Source: JAWKTM01 sp041399085 (GTDB taxonomy: Bacteria > Planctomycetota > Planctomycetia > Pirellulales > Pirellulaceae). Taken from it: a stretch of 64,000 bases of DNA. Both the position numbers and the translations under genes were made by a program. The notes beneath the pieces are model-generated. The model made no database searches, had not been told where the DNA came from, and was given only the letters and a program-made list of their open reading frames with translations. Numbering within the stretch: the first letter of the stretch is position 1; each line of letters opens with the position of its first letter. Positions 9,765-18,426 of the stretch are shown in pieces. The stretch spans positions 62,001 to 126,000 of the forward strand of contig JAWKTM010000011.1 of assembly GCA_041399085.1 (NCBI GenBank), in the 5' to 3' direction.

Positions 9765-10219
9765 CCGCAGCCAATCAGCCCATTTCGGCCTCTTCGACAG
9801 AGATAACTGCCAGTTTGGAATCCCGGCGCCGGCGGAAGCCGATCCGCTCGACGAATCTTACCGACGCCGCGTCGGCCTTGCGCTGACCGCTGATCGTACT
9901 CGCATGGCGTTCTGCCTGGCAGAATGGCCCGTCAGTTGTTCGAGTACCAATACAGGCGCTGCCCAACCAGACGCTCGCTGGCCACACCGGCCCGATTCAA
10001 TTCGCCCCAGCGTTTAGCGGCATTGCGGCCCGGCTGGTATCCGTCGGCACTGACAAAGTCGCGGCGATTTGGAACGCGACCGATGGCGGTTTGTTGGAAT
10101 TGATGCCGAGCGACTCGTCTTGCAGGCAACCGATTTCGGGCTGACCAACGAAGCGGTGTGGACTGACGACGTCGGCTCGATCAGCTTCGCCCGATGCGAT
10201 TCGCGTTTAGTCTGCGGGC
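9765..10219 (+). pseudogene. Frameshifted middle of the WD40 gene
   Basis: This interval has no intact gene but contains WD40-like coding sequence spread over alternating frames. From about 9956 one frame reads ALPNQTLAGHTGPIQF and continues to TDKVAAIWNATDGG, a plausible WD40 blade, before a TGA at 10142. Another frame gives TNEAVWTDDVGSISFARCD just after it, and the frame of the downstream fragment takes over near 10225. At least four or five separate one- or two-base indels are needed to reconnect the flanking open frames. Either the gene is decaying or this stretch is badly assembled. Confidence 0.7.
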
Positions 10220-12697
10220 ATGACGCAAGCGGTCACCAAGATAGCGTATCGCCCCGACGGACAGATGGTGCTCACCGCCAGCTTGGACGGTTCGGTTCGC
10301 GGCTTCAATCCGGCGAACGGGCAGCAAGCGTTCGCCGCCAATCATGGTTCGCCCGTGCAAACGTTGGCGATCAGCGCCGACGGACAACGGCTCGCTTCGG
10401 GCGGCGATGACAAGATCGTCAAGTTCTGGAACGCCGCGAATGGCGGACAGCTCGCGCCGACCGCGCTTCCCGCGGTGGCGACGGCGATCCGGTCGGTGGC
10501 GTTCTCGGCCGACAGCGTTCATCTGTTCGTGGCGACGGCGGACTCGCCCGAAGTGACGATGTATGACGCGGCCAGCGGCGCCGTCGAGCAACGCTTCGCC
10601 GGGCGCGAAGCCGCCGTAGCGCGAGTGTTGGCTGTCGGTGGCGATCGACAACTCCTGCTCACTTGGTCGCTGGACAATCGGGTGCTGCGGGACGAGGTGT
10701 TGGCCGATCGGCAATTGGCCGGACACTCGCAACCGGTGACTTCGCTGGCGACCGTGCCGCGGCCGAAGGACCAACCGGACGCCGCTCGGCGAATCCTCTC
10801 GGGCAGCTCGGACGGCACGCTTCGCGAATGGGATTTGAACACGGGACAAGCCACTCGGCAGTTGAATCACGGCGCTCCGATCACCGACGTGGCGGTCAGC
10901 GGCGATGGACAGCGGTTCGCTTCGACCAGCGCGAACAACTCGGCCAAGCTGTGGAACGCTGCGAACAATCAGCAGTTGGCCGAGATGCGAGGCGATTTGC
11001 GAGCGTTGGCCGAGGTGGCTCGTATCACGCGAGACAAGACGGCGGCGACGGCCAAGCAACAAGCAACCAACACGGCTTTGGCCGAGGCGGAAAAGAATCT
11101 GCCGGTGCGAACCGACGCGGCCAAGAAAGCGGCCGACGCTCTGGCCGCGGCCAATCAAGAGGTCACGGCCAAACAAGCGGCGTTAAAAACGGTGGCGGAC
11201 GGCAAAGCCGCGGCGGAGAAGCTGGCGATCGAAGCGGCAGCGGTCGCTCAAAAGGCGGCACTGGCCAAAGCTGGCGCGGACGAACAAGTCGCCCAAGCCA
11301 CGCTTGCTAAAAACACTGCCACGGAAACACTGTCGAAAGCTCAATCGGCCGTTCAAGCCGATCCGAACAATGCGGGCCTGGCTCAAGCCGTGACGCGGGC
11401 TCAAGCGGCCGTGACCGCGGCGGACGAGAAGCTGAAGACGATGACCGCCGATCAAGCGGCCAAGATGAAAGCGGCGACCGACGCATCGGCCGCGGCCGCC
11501 GACGCGGCCAGCAAAGCCGTCGCGATGAACAAACCGTTCCTCGATGCCAACACCGCGTTGCAAACAGCGGAAACGGCTCAGAACGCGGCCGCTCAAGTGG
11601 CGGCGATCGCGGATCGCGAACTGGCCGAAGCCACCGCGCTCGTTCCCAGTCTCAAAGCCGAGGTAACGGCGTTGGACCAGCGGCTGGCCAAGCTCGAAAC
11701 GGAACTTACCGCCGCTCAGCAAGCGGCTCAAGCCGCCGAGCAACCGCTTCGGGCCGTGGCGTTTTCGCCCGACAGTCGACAACTGGCGACCGGCGGCGAC
11801 ATGGGCGTCGTCCACACTTGGGATGCTGAGACGGGCAAGGCCGTGGCGAGTTGCGTCGGGCACGTCGGCCCAATCGTTTCGCTGGCTTTCCGTGATGCCG
11901 ATACGATCCTGACCGGATCGTCCGACAAGTCCGCCGGCATGTGGAACCTGAATCCAGGGTGGATGCTCGAACGAACGATCGGTTCGATCGACGATCCGGC
12001 GACTTTGATCAACCGCGTCCCGGCGTTGGCATTCAGCCCCGACGGCAAGCTGTTAGCGACTGGCGGCGGCGAGCCTTCGCGAACGGGTGAGCTCAAGGTT
12101 TGGAACGTCGCCGATGGCAAGGCGGTGATGTCCGTGCCAGAAGCTCACACCGACGCGATCTTCGGCGTTTGCTTCTCGCCCGATTCCACGCGCGTGGCTT
12201 CCGGAGGCGCGGACAAATATGTGCGGATGTTCGACATTGCGACCGGCGAACACCGGTGCATTGCGCTTCGAGGGCACACGAACCACGTGCTGGGTGTGAA
12301 TTGGCGAGCCGACGGTCTGCGGCTGGCCAGTTGCGGGGCCGATAATTCGCTGCGGATTTGGAACGCCGAGAACGGCGACCGGGTTCACATCATCGAGAAC
12401 TTCGGCAAGCAGGTCAGCAGCGTGCGATTCATCGGCCAAAGCGTCAACACGATTTCATGCTCGGCCGATAAGACGACGCGAATGCACAACAGTGACAACG
12501 CCCAAAACTTCCGCAACTTCACCGGCGCGACCGATTTCCTCTACAGCGCCGACGCTTCGCCCGATGGCCAGTTCGTAATCGCCGGCGGCTTTGACAGTGT
12601 GCTGCGAGTGTGGAACGGAACGAATTCGCAAGTCATCCACGAGCTCGCGCCACCCAGCGAATCAACGCCGTCCGGCGAAACCGTCGCCACGCAATAA
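10220..12697 (+). CDS. WD40 / coiled-coil protein, C-terminal fragment of a frameshifted gene
   Basis: This 825-residue open frame begins directly in WD40 repeat sequence (KIAYRPDGQMVLTASLDGSV) with no signal peptide, so the ATG at 10220 is unlikely to be a natural start; it continues the gene that begins at 7476. WD40 blades occupy about residues 1-255. Residues about 257-510 form a long Ala/Lys/Glu/Gln-rich helix (for example AAKKAADALAAANQEVTAKQ), then WD40 blades resume to the end (FSPDSRQLATGGDMGVVHTW, FSPDGKLLATGGGE, FSPDSTRVASGGADKYVRMF). The helical insertion resembles the coiled coil in the PPC protein at 4384-7479, including a comparable Ala-rich break with a DPNNAGLAQA-like segment. 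Probable role: multi-blade propeller scaffold joined to the upstream haem domain. Activity unknown. Confidence 0.8.
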   Translation: MTQAVTKIAYRPDGQMVLTASLDGSVRGFNPANGQQAFAANHGSPVQTLAISADGQRLASGGDDKIVKFWNAANGGQLAPTALPAVATAIRSVAFSADSVHLFVATADSPEVTMYDAASGAVEQRFAGREAAVARVLAVGGDRQLLLTWSLDNRVLRDEVLADRQLAGHSQPVTSLATVPRPKDQPDAARRILSGSSDGTLREWDLNTGQATRQLNHGAPITDVAVSGDGQRFASTSANNSAKLWNAANNQQLAEMRGDLRALAEVARITRDKTAATAKQQATNTALAEAEKNLPVRTDAAKKAADALAAANQEVTAKQAALKTVADGKAAAEKLAIEAAAVAQKAALAKAGADEQVAQATLAKNTATETLSKAQSAVQADPNNAGLAQAVTRAQAAVTAADEKLKTMTADQAAKMKAATDASAAAADAASKAVAMNKPFLDANTALQTAETAQNAAAQVAAIADRELAEATALVPSLKAEVTALDQRLAKLETELTAAQQAAQAAEQPLRAVAFSPDSRQLATGGDMGVVHTWDAETGKAVASCVGHVGPIVSLAFRDADTILTGSSDKSAGMWNLNPGWMLERTIGSIDDPATLINRVPALAFSPDGKLLATGGGEPSRTGELKVWNVADGKAVMSVPEAHTDAIFGVCFSPDSTRVASGGADKYVRMFDIATGEHRCIALRGHTNHVLGVNWRADGLRLASCGADNSLRIWNAENGDRVHIIENFGKQVSSVRFIGQSVNTISCSADKTTRMHNSDNAQNFRNFTGATDFLYSADASPDGQFVIAGGFDSVLRVWNGTNSQVIHELAPPSESTPSGETVATQ

Positions 12698-12778
12698 CCG
12701 CCCGCACCTGCGGCCGGGCAGCCAAAATGTCCGGCCGCATCCCGTTTTTCGTCTCAAAATGATCCCCCGTGTCGTCCC

Positions 12779-12862
12779 AGCTCCCCGTGTGCGGTTAAGC
12801 TCCCCCGTGTGTGCGGACCCAAGCTCCCGTTTGCGGACTCAAGCGCCCCGCCTGCGGTTCCA
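12779..12862. repeat. Degenerate tandem repeat, four copies of about 20 bases
   Basis: Four imperfect copies of an AGCTCCCGTGTGCGGACTCA-like unit start at 12779, 12798, 12822 and 12842, with unit lengths of 19 to 24 bases. The core CTCCC-GTGTGCGG is kept in the first three; the last has drifted to CGCCCC-GCCTGCGG. No coding role is apparent. Confidence 0.6.
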
Positions 12863-12891
12863 ACCTCGCGGTGAGCCCACCGATGCGCTCG

Positions 12892-12997
12892 GCGCAGGTC
12901 TCCCGACCTCGCCGAAACCGCCGACCGAAGGTCTCCCCGCAGCACCAGGAGACGGAGACCTGCGGTCAGAAATGTGCGGGGTCGGGGAGACCCGCGC
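12892..12997. repeat. Nested inverted repeat (GGTCTCC family)
   Basis: GCGCAGGTCTCCCGACC (12892-12908) pairs with GGTCGGGGAGACCCGCGC (12980-12997), with one mismatch and one bulge. Between the arms a second pair, GGTCTCC (12930-12936) and GGAGACC (12954-12960), forms an inner hairpin. Lying between convergent genes, it could act as a bidirectional terminator or be a dispersed palindromic element related in sequence to the hairpin at 1595-1633. Confidence 0.6.
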
Positions 12998-13034
12998 ACA
13001 GCGCAGCGGTGGGCGTGGACGATTCGGGTGATGC

Positions 13035-13874
13035 TCAACGTATCGTGAAACCACACGTTGATTCAGCCACGCCCATCAGACGCCCATCAGCGCGACTGGG
13101 CGTGCCACCCAACTGCTCAATCGTGCTGCGGCAAAGAAAGAGCACGTCGACGGCGGTAAGTCGACCGTCATGCAACGCCGAGGCAACCAACGCTGACTGA
13201 CAACCGCTGACGACCATTTCGCGCAGGTCTTCGGGCCCGCGTACTCCGCCGCCCGAGATGAGCTCGACGCTTGGATGCTGGCCATGTATCGTCCGGCACA
13301 GCTCCAAGGTCGGCACGCCACTTCCCACGCCGACGGCCGCCAAGTCCAGCACGATCAGCGATGCGAATCCGGCCTCGATCGCCAACCGCGCAAGTGCCAG
13401 CGGATCGGTTTGACGAATCGCCGGGTCGTCGCTGAGCGGCTCGCCGTGTCGCAGATCCAAGCTGAACACGGCTCGGGCCTGGCCGACCGCTCGGACGAAC
13501 TGCGGCAAGTCACTCAAGTCGCGAATCGTTTCCAGGCCGACGACGATCCGCGAGGTGAGTTGTATCGGTTGCATGCGCGCGGTGAACTCCGCCGCCTGTT
13601 CGACGCTCCGCAATCCTCCGTCCAAAATCAGCCCGACGCCCGCGGCCGCGATCGCCGAATACGCCTCCCAGTTCGGCTCGCGCGCGGCGATCGCATCCAA
13701 ATCGGCCACGTACATTTGGCGGCAGGGAAAGCGATCGATCAACGCCCGCGCAACGACGCCCGGCGCACTCCCCGCGCACAGCTTGCTCTGGATCGGCTGA
13801 TAGCGATGTCGCTCGCCCGCCACTCCCCGCACTACCTGGCCGTGCAGCAAATCGATCACGGGGATTACTTGCAT
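13035..13874 (-). CDS. HisA/HisF-like TIM-barrel protein
   Basis: A 279-residue protein beginning MQVIPVIDLLHGQVVRGVAG, the classic first strand of HisA-family barrels, followed by MYVADLDAI near residue 56 and LILDGGLRS near 84, and ending with LISGGGVRGPEDLREM, a second phosphate-binding-type loop. This supports a HisA-like isomerase fold. No his genes are nearby, and the N-terminal loop diverges from typical histidine-pathway HisA. HisA-related proteins of the COG1411 type occur in archaea and in bacteria with tetrahydromethanopterin-linked C1 metabolism, which includes planctomycetes, so a role there is possible but is inference. It lies 53 bases downstream of the MscS gene on the same strand and may be co-transcribed with it. 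Confidence 0.78.
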   Translation of the reverse strand: MQVIPVIDLLHGQVVRGVAGERHRYQPIQSKLCAGSAPGVVARALIDRFPCRQMYVADLDAIAAREPNWEAYSAIAAAGVGLILDGGLRSVEQAAEFTARMQPIQLTSRIVVGLETIRDLSDLPQFVRAVGQARAVFSLDLRHGEPLSDDPAIRQTDPLALARLAIEAGFASLIVLDLAAVGVGSGVPTLELCRTIHGQHPSVELISGGGVRGPEDLREMVVSGCQSALVASALHDGRLTAVDVLFLCRSTIEQLGGTPSRADGRLMGVAESTCGFTIR

Positions 13875-13927
13875 GGCGATCCATCTCCGAATTCGCGGAC
13901 CTCGCTCTGCCCGCTCGATTCGCGACG

Positions 13928-14977
13928 CTATTCGCTGCGAAACAATTGGGAATGAAATAGCCCGCGACCGACGCGCACTTCGCCGCCAGGCTTCGCGGTG
14001 TCGTCCGCATCGGGTGCGGCGGTTGCATCGGGATTCGGCGACTCACTCGGACCCGATTCCGGAGTATCTGTTTCCGGCCCGCCATCGTCGCACGGCGCCT
14101 CGGGCGGCGCGGCTTTCGCGCGATCCACCGGCGGCGTTGAATCCAAATGCACGTCCATCTGTGGAAACGGAATCGAAATCCCAGCTTCGTCCAACGCCAT
14201 TTTCACCGCCCGAATCGTCGCTTGTTTGACCGCGCCGAAATCGGCCGAGTTGGCCCAGACATGAACCATCCAATCCACGGACGACGCGCCCAAACCCATC
14301 AGCAACACGGCCGGCGCCGGATCGCCCAGCCCCAACGGCACGCTGGCAGCCGCCTGTTCCAGGACCGCTCGCGTCGCGTCGATGTCGGCCGAGTAGCACA
14401 CGCCGACCGGCACCTCCACGCGACGGCGCGGATGGAACGAGATGTTCTCGATCGTCGCGCCGAAGATGGCGCTGTTCGGGATGATGAAGCGGCGGTTGTC
14501 GAACGTGTCGAGCGCCGTCGTGAACAATTCAATCTCGTCGATCTTGCCGAGATTCCCGGCCACGTTCACCACGTCGCCGACCTTGAACGGACGAAACACG
14601 AGCAACATGACTCCGGCGGCAAAGTTCGACAGCGAGCCTTGAAACGCCAAGCCGATCGCCAAGCTGACCGCGCCAATGACGGCCGCGAAGCTTGTCGTCT
14701 CGATGCCGAACGCCCCCAAACACCCCAGCCCGGCCAACAGCAGAATCAGCCATCGCGTGAACCGCGACAGGAACTTGGTCAACGTCATGTCGACTTTGGC
14801 CCGAGTCAACGCCGCATGGACAAACCGCGACGCCCACCCCGCCAAAATCCAAGCGACAAACAGCAACAGCAGCGCCCCAATGGCCGACATTGCGAGTCGC
14901 GTGAGCGTCTCTTCGCTGATCGCGAATGGCAAGCGAAAATTCGCGGCCAAGAAGCTCTGGATATCATCCCATTTCAT
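13928..14977 (-). CDS. mscS: Small-conductance mechanosensitive channel, MscS family
   Basis: A 349-residue protein with three hydrophobic segments in the first 130 residues (around 24-45, 60-80 and 85-110), then the MscS pore-helix and beta-domain signature: SLAIGLAFQGSLSNFAAGVMLLVFRPFKVGDVV, here followed by the typical GKIDEIELFTTALDTFDNRRFIIPN. The remaining C-terminus is the alpha/beta vestibule domain, then a Pro/Asp-rich tail of about 60 residues that is longer than in E. coli MscS. The start was set at 14977 (MKWDDIQ) because the upstream extension is Arg-rich and lacks homology features. The expected role is to release ions and small solutes when membrane tension rises on osmotic downshock. 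Precedes the HisA-like gene. Confidence 0.92.
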   Translation of the reverse strand: MKWDDIQSFLAANFRLPFAISEETLTRLAMSAIGALLLLFVAWILAGWASRFVHAALTRAKVDMTLTKFLSRFTRWLILLLAGLGCLGAFGIETTSFAAVIGAVSLAIGLAFQGSLSNFAAGVMLLVFRPFKVGDVVNVAGNLGKIDEIELFTTALDTFDNRRFIIPNSAIFGATIENISFHPRRRVEVPVGVCYSADIDATRAVLEQAAASVPLGLGDPAPAVLLMGLGASSVDWMVHVWANSADFGAVKQATIRAVKMALDEAGISIPFPQMDVHLDSTPPVDRAKAAPPEAPCDDGGPETDTPESGPSESPNPDATAAPDADDTAKPGGEVRVGRGLFHSQLFRSE

Positions 14978-15246
14978 ATCGAATCCCGTCCCTGATGGCT
15001 GAAGGGCGAGCGCTCGTTCGTCGACCCGGGTTGCGATGCCTCGACGCAAGCTCGGCCGGGCAATCTTGGGCAACGTCGTTCGCCACGGCAATCACTACCT
15101 CCGAATTGCCGCAAAGAGCGGCCGGATTGTACCGGCGACCCCGCCAAGCTCCCATAGCGATGTCTTCACGGCGGTTCTGGAAGCGATCTTCGCGGGCCGC
15201 TACGATGCGACTTTCCTTGGATCCGGCTTCCCTTCGAACGAGAATC

Positions 15247-16371
15247 ATGAACGACCAACAACGCCTGGAACGCTACACATCGGCGCTGGAATTCGCCGAG
15301 CAACAAGTCGCCCAGTTGATCGCGGCTCATCCCGATTTCTTTCCGATCTACACGGTCAATGGTCGCTGGCATCACGAGGGAGAATTGTGGACCGATTGGA
15401 CCGGCGGGTTTCTGGCCGGCATGATGTGGCAGTTTCATTTGCGGACCGGCGATCCGCAGTGGCGTACGAGGGCCGAGCATTACTCGCGGCTGCTGGAACA
15501 TCGCCAGCACGACCGCAACGTCCACGACCTGGGCTTCATTTTTCTGAACACCTATCGCCCCTGGTATCGGTTGACGAAGGACAAGTCGCTGAACGACGTC
15601 CTAATTACCGCTGGCCGAACGCTCGCGAAACGGTATCAGCCGAAGGGGCAGTATCTGTGCAGCTTCGTCGCGCCCAGTTCGCTGTTCATCGACATCATGA
15701 TGAACGTGCCGATCATTTTTTACGCGTCGATCGAGACGCTGGACCAACAGCTTTCGCGGCTGGCGACCGCTCATTGCCGCACAACGGCGAAATACTTGGT
15801 GCGAGAGGATGGCTCGACAGCGCACGAAGGGCTGTTCGATACGGAGACGGGCAAGTTCATCGAGCAGACGACGCATCAAGGGTTGGCGGGCGACAGCGCC
15901 TGGGCACGCGGGCTGGCTTGGTCGCTATACGGTTACAGCCAGTGCTACGCGTTGACGGAAGTCCGCGAGTGGCTGAACGTGGCCGAACGGAACGCGGATT
16001 ATTGGCTAGCCAATTTGCCAGAAGACCGAGTTCCCTATTGGGATTTCCATGCCGACCTGACTCAGCCGCCGCCGCGCGGCGCGCAAAAGGAATCTTCGGC
16101 CGGCGCGATCGCTGCCAGCGGCTTGCTGGACTTGGCGAAACAAACCAAATCGCCCGAAAAAGCCGAAGCCTATCAAACAACGGCCATCGCGATGCTCGAC
16201 GCTCTCACCGACCCCGAGTATCTAGCCATCAACACGCCCGGCTGGGAAGGGATCCTTAAACACGGCGTCTATCACACGGAAAAGAATCTTGGCGTGGACG
16301 AGTCGGTCATGTGGGGCGAATTCTTCTTCGTCGAAGCATTAACCAAAGCCGTCGAATCGCTGAAGGGCTAA
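15247..16371 (+). CDS. GH88-like unsaturated glucuronyl hydrolase
   Basis: A 374-residue protein matching glycoside hydrolase family 88 (unsaturated uronyl hydrolases of alpha6/alpha6-barrel fold), which remove the 4,5-unsaturated uronic acid left by polysaccharide lyases. Family features seen are WTDWTGGFLAGMMW near residue 45, HDLGFIFL near 94 (the D being a typical catalytic-site Asp), GDSAWARGLAWSLYGY near 217, VPYWDF near 260 and ESSAGAIAASGL near 278. No signal peptide is evident from the ATG at 15247, so it may act in the cytoplasm on imported oligosaccharides. It stands alone, without adjacent lyase or transporter genes, and converges on the Gfo/Idh/MocA gene. Substrate cannot be told from sequence alone. 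Confidence 0.88.
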   Translation: MNDQQRLERYTSALEFAEQQVAQLIAAHPDFFPIYTVNGRWHHEGELWTDWTGGFLAGMMWQFHLRTGDPQWRTRAEHYSRLLEHRQHDRNVHDLGFIFLNTYRPWYRLTKDKSLNDVLITAGRTLAKRYQPKGQYLCSFVAPSSLFIDIMMNVPIIFYASIETLDQQLSRLATAHCRTTAKYLVREDGSTAHEGLFDTETGKFIEQTTHQGLAGDSAWARGLAWSLYGYSQCYALTEVREWLNVAERNADYWLANLPEDRVPYWDFHADLTQPPPRGAQKESSAGAIAASGLLDLAKQTKSPEKAEAYQTTAIAMLDALTDPEYLAINTPGWEGILKHGVYHTEKNLGVDESVMWGEFFFVEALTKAVESLKG

Positions 16372-16705
16372 AGTCGTCCCCGCAAGTTGCTTCCTGCGAA
16401 CAAACACCGGGCTTCTGGAATAACCAAGCGGATCCCGGCAAACGAGTCGCCGGCGTCGACTATGGCCTCTGCGAAACTACTTGCAGCTCGACCAATTTGC
16501 CGCAGCTATTCCGCGTTGACTGCAGTGTTGGTTACTTGTCGATTGCCGTGCGCGAGTCTTCGACTTTGGCAATAACCTCAAAGTGTTGGGCTAGGGCAGT
16601 TGCTCTCAACAACGAATGTGTTGCCCAGTGATAATCTTGAAGTCACAACGTCGATCGTCCAGAACACTACTGGAGATCGAACCTTTGTGATGTCGTGGTC
16701 CGCAC
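16372..16705. other. Intergenic region between convergent genes
   Basis: The 334 bases between the GH88-like gene and the minus-strand oxidoreductase show no gene, RNA, repeat or clear terminator. Small overlapping open frames lack any recognisable protein features. It is somewhat less GC-rich than its surroundings. Confidence 0.5.
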
Positions 16706-18052
16706 CTATAGAGTCCAGCCGTCGCGGTATTCGCGGCGGATGAGGGCGGAAGCTTCGGGGGCGTTGGTGGCGAGCAACTTTTCCGCGTCCCACTCAAGCC
16801 GCTGGCCCGAGCGATAGGCGACGTTGCCAAGCAGCACGCACTCGGTCAGCGCGCCGGCGTAGTCGAAGTTGCAGGTGGTCGGCGTTCCTTCGCGACATGC
16901 TTTCAGCCATTCTGCATAGTGCCCGATCGAATTGGGAATCGTGGTCGGCGGTGGCGTGAAATCCTGGAACTGGGATTCGGGATAAAGTTTGTAGCTGCCG
17001 TAGTTGGCAAACAATTGGCCCTTGTCGCCGACGAACATTACGCCGGCGCCCGGCACGGGGCGGCCGGCAACTTCCTTCGGAGCTCGATCGCCGTCGTACC
17101 AAGTCAACTTTACTGGCGGCAGGCTTTCACGGGCCGGAAACTCCCACCGCACCATCAGGCCGATCGGACAGGTTTCCGCGTGCGGCGGCGGGCCCTCGGC
17201 TTCGATCGCGGTCGGATACCGGAGCTTCAACGCCCAGAACGGCAAGTCGATATAGTGACAGCCCATGTCGCCCAGCGTGCCGCCGCCAAAGTCCCACCAA
17301 CGCCGCCAGTTGATCGGCAAGTAGTCCGAGTGATAATCGCGGCGCGGCGCTGGCCCCAGCCACAAATCCCAATGAAGATTCGACGGCGTTTCCGTCATGT
17401 CCGTCGGACGCTCGCCGCCGCCCCAATGATTGGCAACCCAGGCGTGGACTTCTCGCACCGGCCCGAGCACGCCGGCTTGCACGATTTCGACCACGCGGCG
17501 GTAGTTGTCGCTGGCGTGAATCTGGGTGCCCATCTGCGTCGCCACTTGATGCGTTTTGGCCGTGTTGGCGACGACGCGGGCTTCATGAACGCTGTGGGTC
17601 AGCGGCTTTTCGCAATAACAATGCAGCCCCTGCCGCATCGCCCACACGGCCGCGGGCGCGTGCGTGTGGTCCGTCGTGCTGACGACCACGGCGTCCAGCG
17701 TCTTCTCGCGATCCAGCAGCACGCGAAAGTCGTTGTACTTATTGGCCTGCGGGAAGCGTTTGGCGATGCCGGCGAGATAGTGGTCGTCGATGTCGCAGAG
17801 AGCCACGATGTTCTGGCTGGCCACGCCGTCGATATTCGCGGCGGCTCGGTTATACACGCCGATACAGGCAATGTTCAGCCGCTCGTTGGGCGAGCGGGAC
17901 TCTTGGGCGGCCGTTTGTTGAACGAACCCCAGCCCCGCGACGGCGGCGGCCGTGGAGGCTTTCAGCCAGTCGCGGCGATGCGGCAGGAAAGGCGACGGTC
18001 GCACGGCCCGCGAGTCGACGGAGCGCGGTTGGGAAGAGGCGGAGTTCGACAT
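16706..18052 (-). CDS. Gfo/Idh/MocA family oxidoreductase, Tat-exported
   Basis: A 448-residue member of the NAD(P)-dependent Gfo/Idh/MocA sugar oxidoreductase family. The N-terminus has an Arg-Arg motif (HRRDWLK) before a hydrophobic Ala-rich segment, consistent with Tat export, as is common for planctomycete members. The Rossmann region reads LNIACIGVYNRAAANIDG (a modified GxGxxG), followed by IVALCDIDDHY. The conserved EKPLTHSVHEA motif (residues about 157-167), with the active-site Lys, and GGGTLGDMGCHYIDLPFW (about 258-275), with the His, are present. The loss of strict GxGxxG glycines may alter cofactor binding; exported members of this family are often thought to keep a tightly bound cofactor. 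Substrate is unknown. It diverges from the exported hypothetical gene at 18427. Confidence 0.9.
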   Translation of the reverse strand: MSNSASSQPRSVDSRAVRPSPFLPHRRDWLKASTAAAVAGLGFVQQTAAQESRSPNERLNIACIGVYNRAAANIDGVASQNIVALCDIDDHYLAGIAKRFPQANKYNDFRVLLDREKTLDAVVVSTTDHTHAPAAVWAMRQGLHCYCEKPLTHSVHEARVVANTAKTHQVATQMGTQIHASDNYRRVVEIVQAGVLGPVREVHAWVANHWGGGERPTDMTETPSNLHWDLWLGPAPRRDYHSDYLPINWRRWWDFGGGTLGDMGCHYIDLPFWALKLRYPTAIEAEGPPPHAETCPIGLMVRWEFPARESLPPVKLTWYDGDRAPKEVAGRPVPGAGVMFVGDKGQLFANYGSYKLYPESQFQDFTPPPTTIPNSIGHYAEWLKACREGTPTTCNFDYAGALTECVLLGNVAYRSGQRLEWDAEKLLATNAPEASALIRREYRDGWTL

Positions 18053-18426
18053 ATTTCTACTAGCTTGGGAGGCGGATGGTGGCGACGCGGAGCAGCGGTG
18101 TCGTGCGGCGTCGTGCGAGGGCGGGAGGCGGGCGAGGTTGCGGAGTCGAGCCGGAGTGGCGGCGACGCTCGGGGCTGTTCAGAATTATCGCCGATGGGTC
18201 AAAATCGTGTAAACGTCATTATCCGTTTGTTCGCCCCGATTGTACGATTCGCACCGTCAGTCACGCCGAAACTGACTTGCCGCCCCGAGGTTTCCAAGCA
18301 CAATGGGCTAGGAATTGGTTAGCCGCAATAATTTGGGCGAACTATACTGAACAACTCTTCGCGAGCCGCGTGTCGCACGTTGGACGATTTTTGGCGCGGC
18401 GATCACCTATGGGCGAGTGTTTCGAG
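18053..18426. other. Intergenic region between divergent genes
   Basis: The 374 bases between the divergent oxidoreductase and exported hypothetical genes contain no supported gene. TATACT at 18343-18348 resembles a plus-strand -10 box, but no -35 sits at a suitable distance. The in-frame ATG at 18409 could extend the downstream gene by six residues. Confidence 0.45.

Larger units (their letters stand above)
12698..13034. other. Intergenic region between convergent genes, repeat-bearing
   Basis: There is no gene in this 337-base gap between the end of the WD40 gene and the end of the minus-strand HisA-like gene. It contains a degenerate four-copy tandem repeat (12779-12862) and a nested inverted repeat (12892-12997), listed separately. 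Short open frames across it are G/C-rich artefacts. Confidence 0.6.

Noticed and set aside
16919..18322. 467-residue plus-strand open frame
   Set aside because: Fully shadows the Gfo/Idh/MocA gene on the other strand, has no recognisable domain and is Arg/His/Gly-rich.
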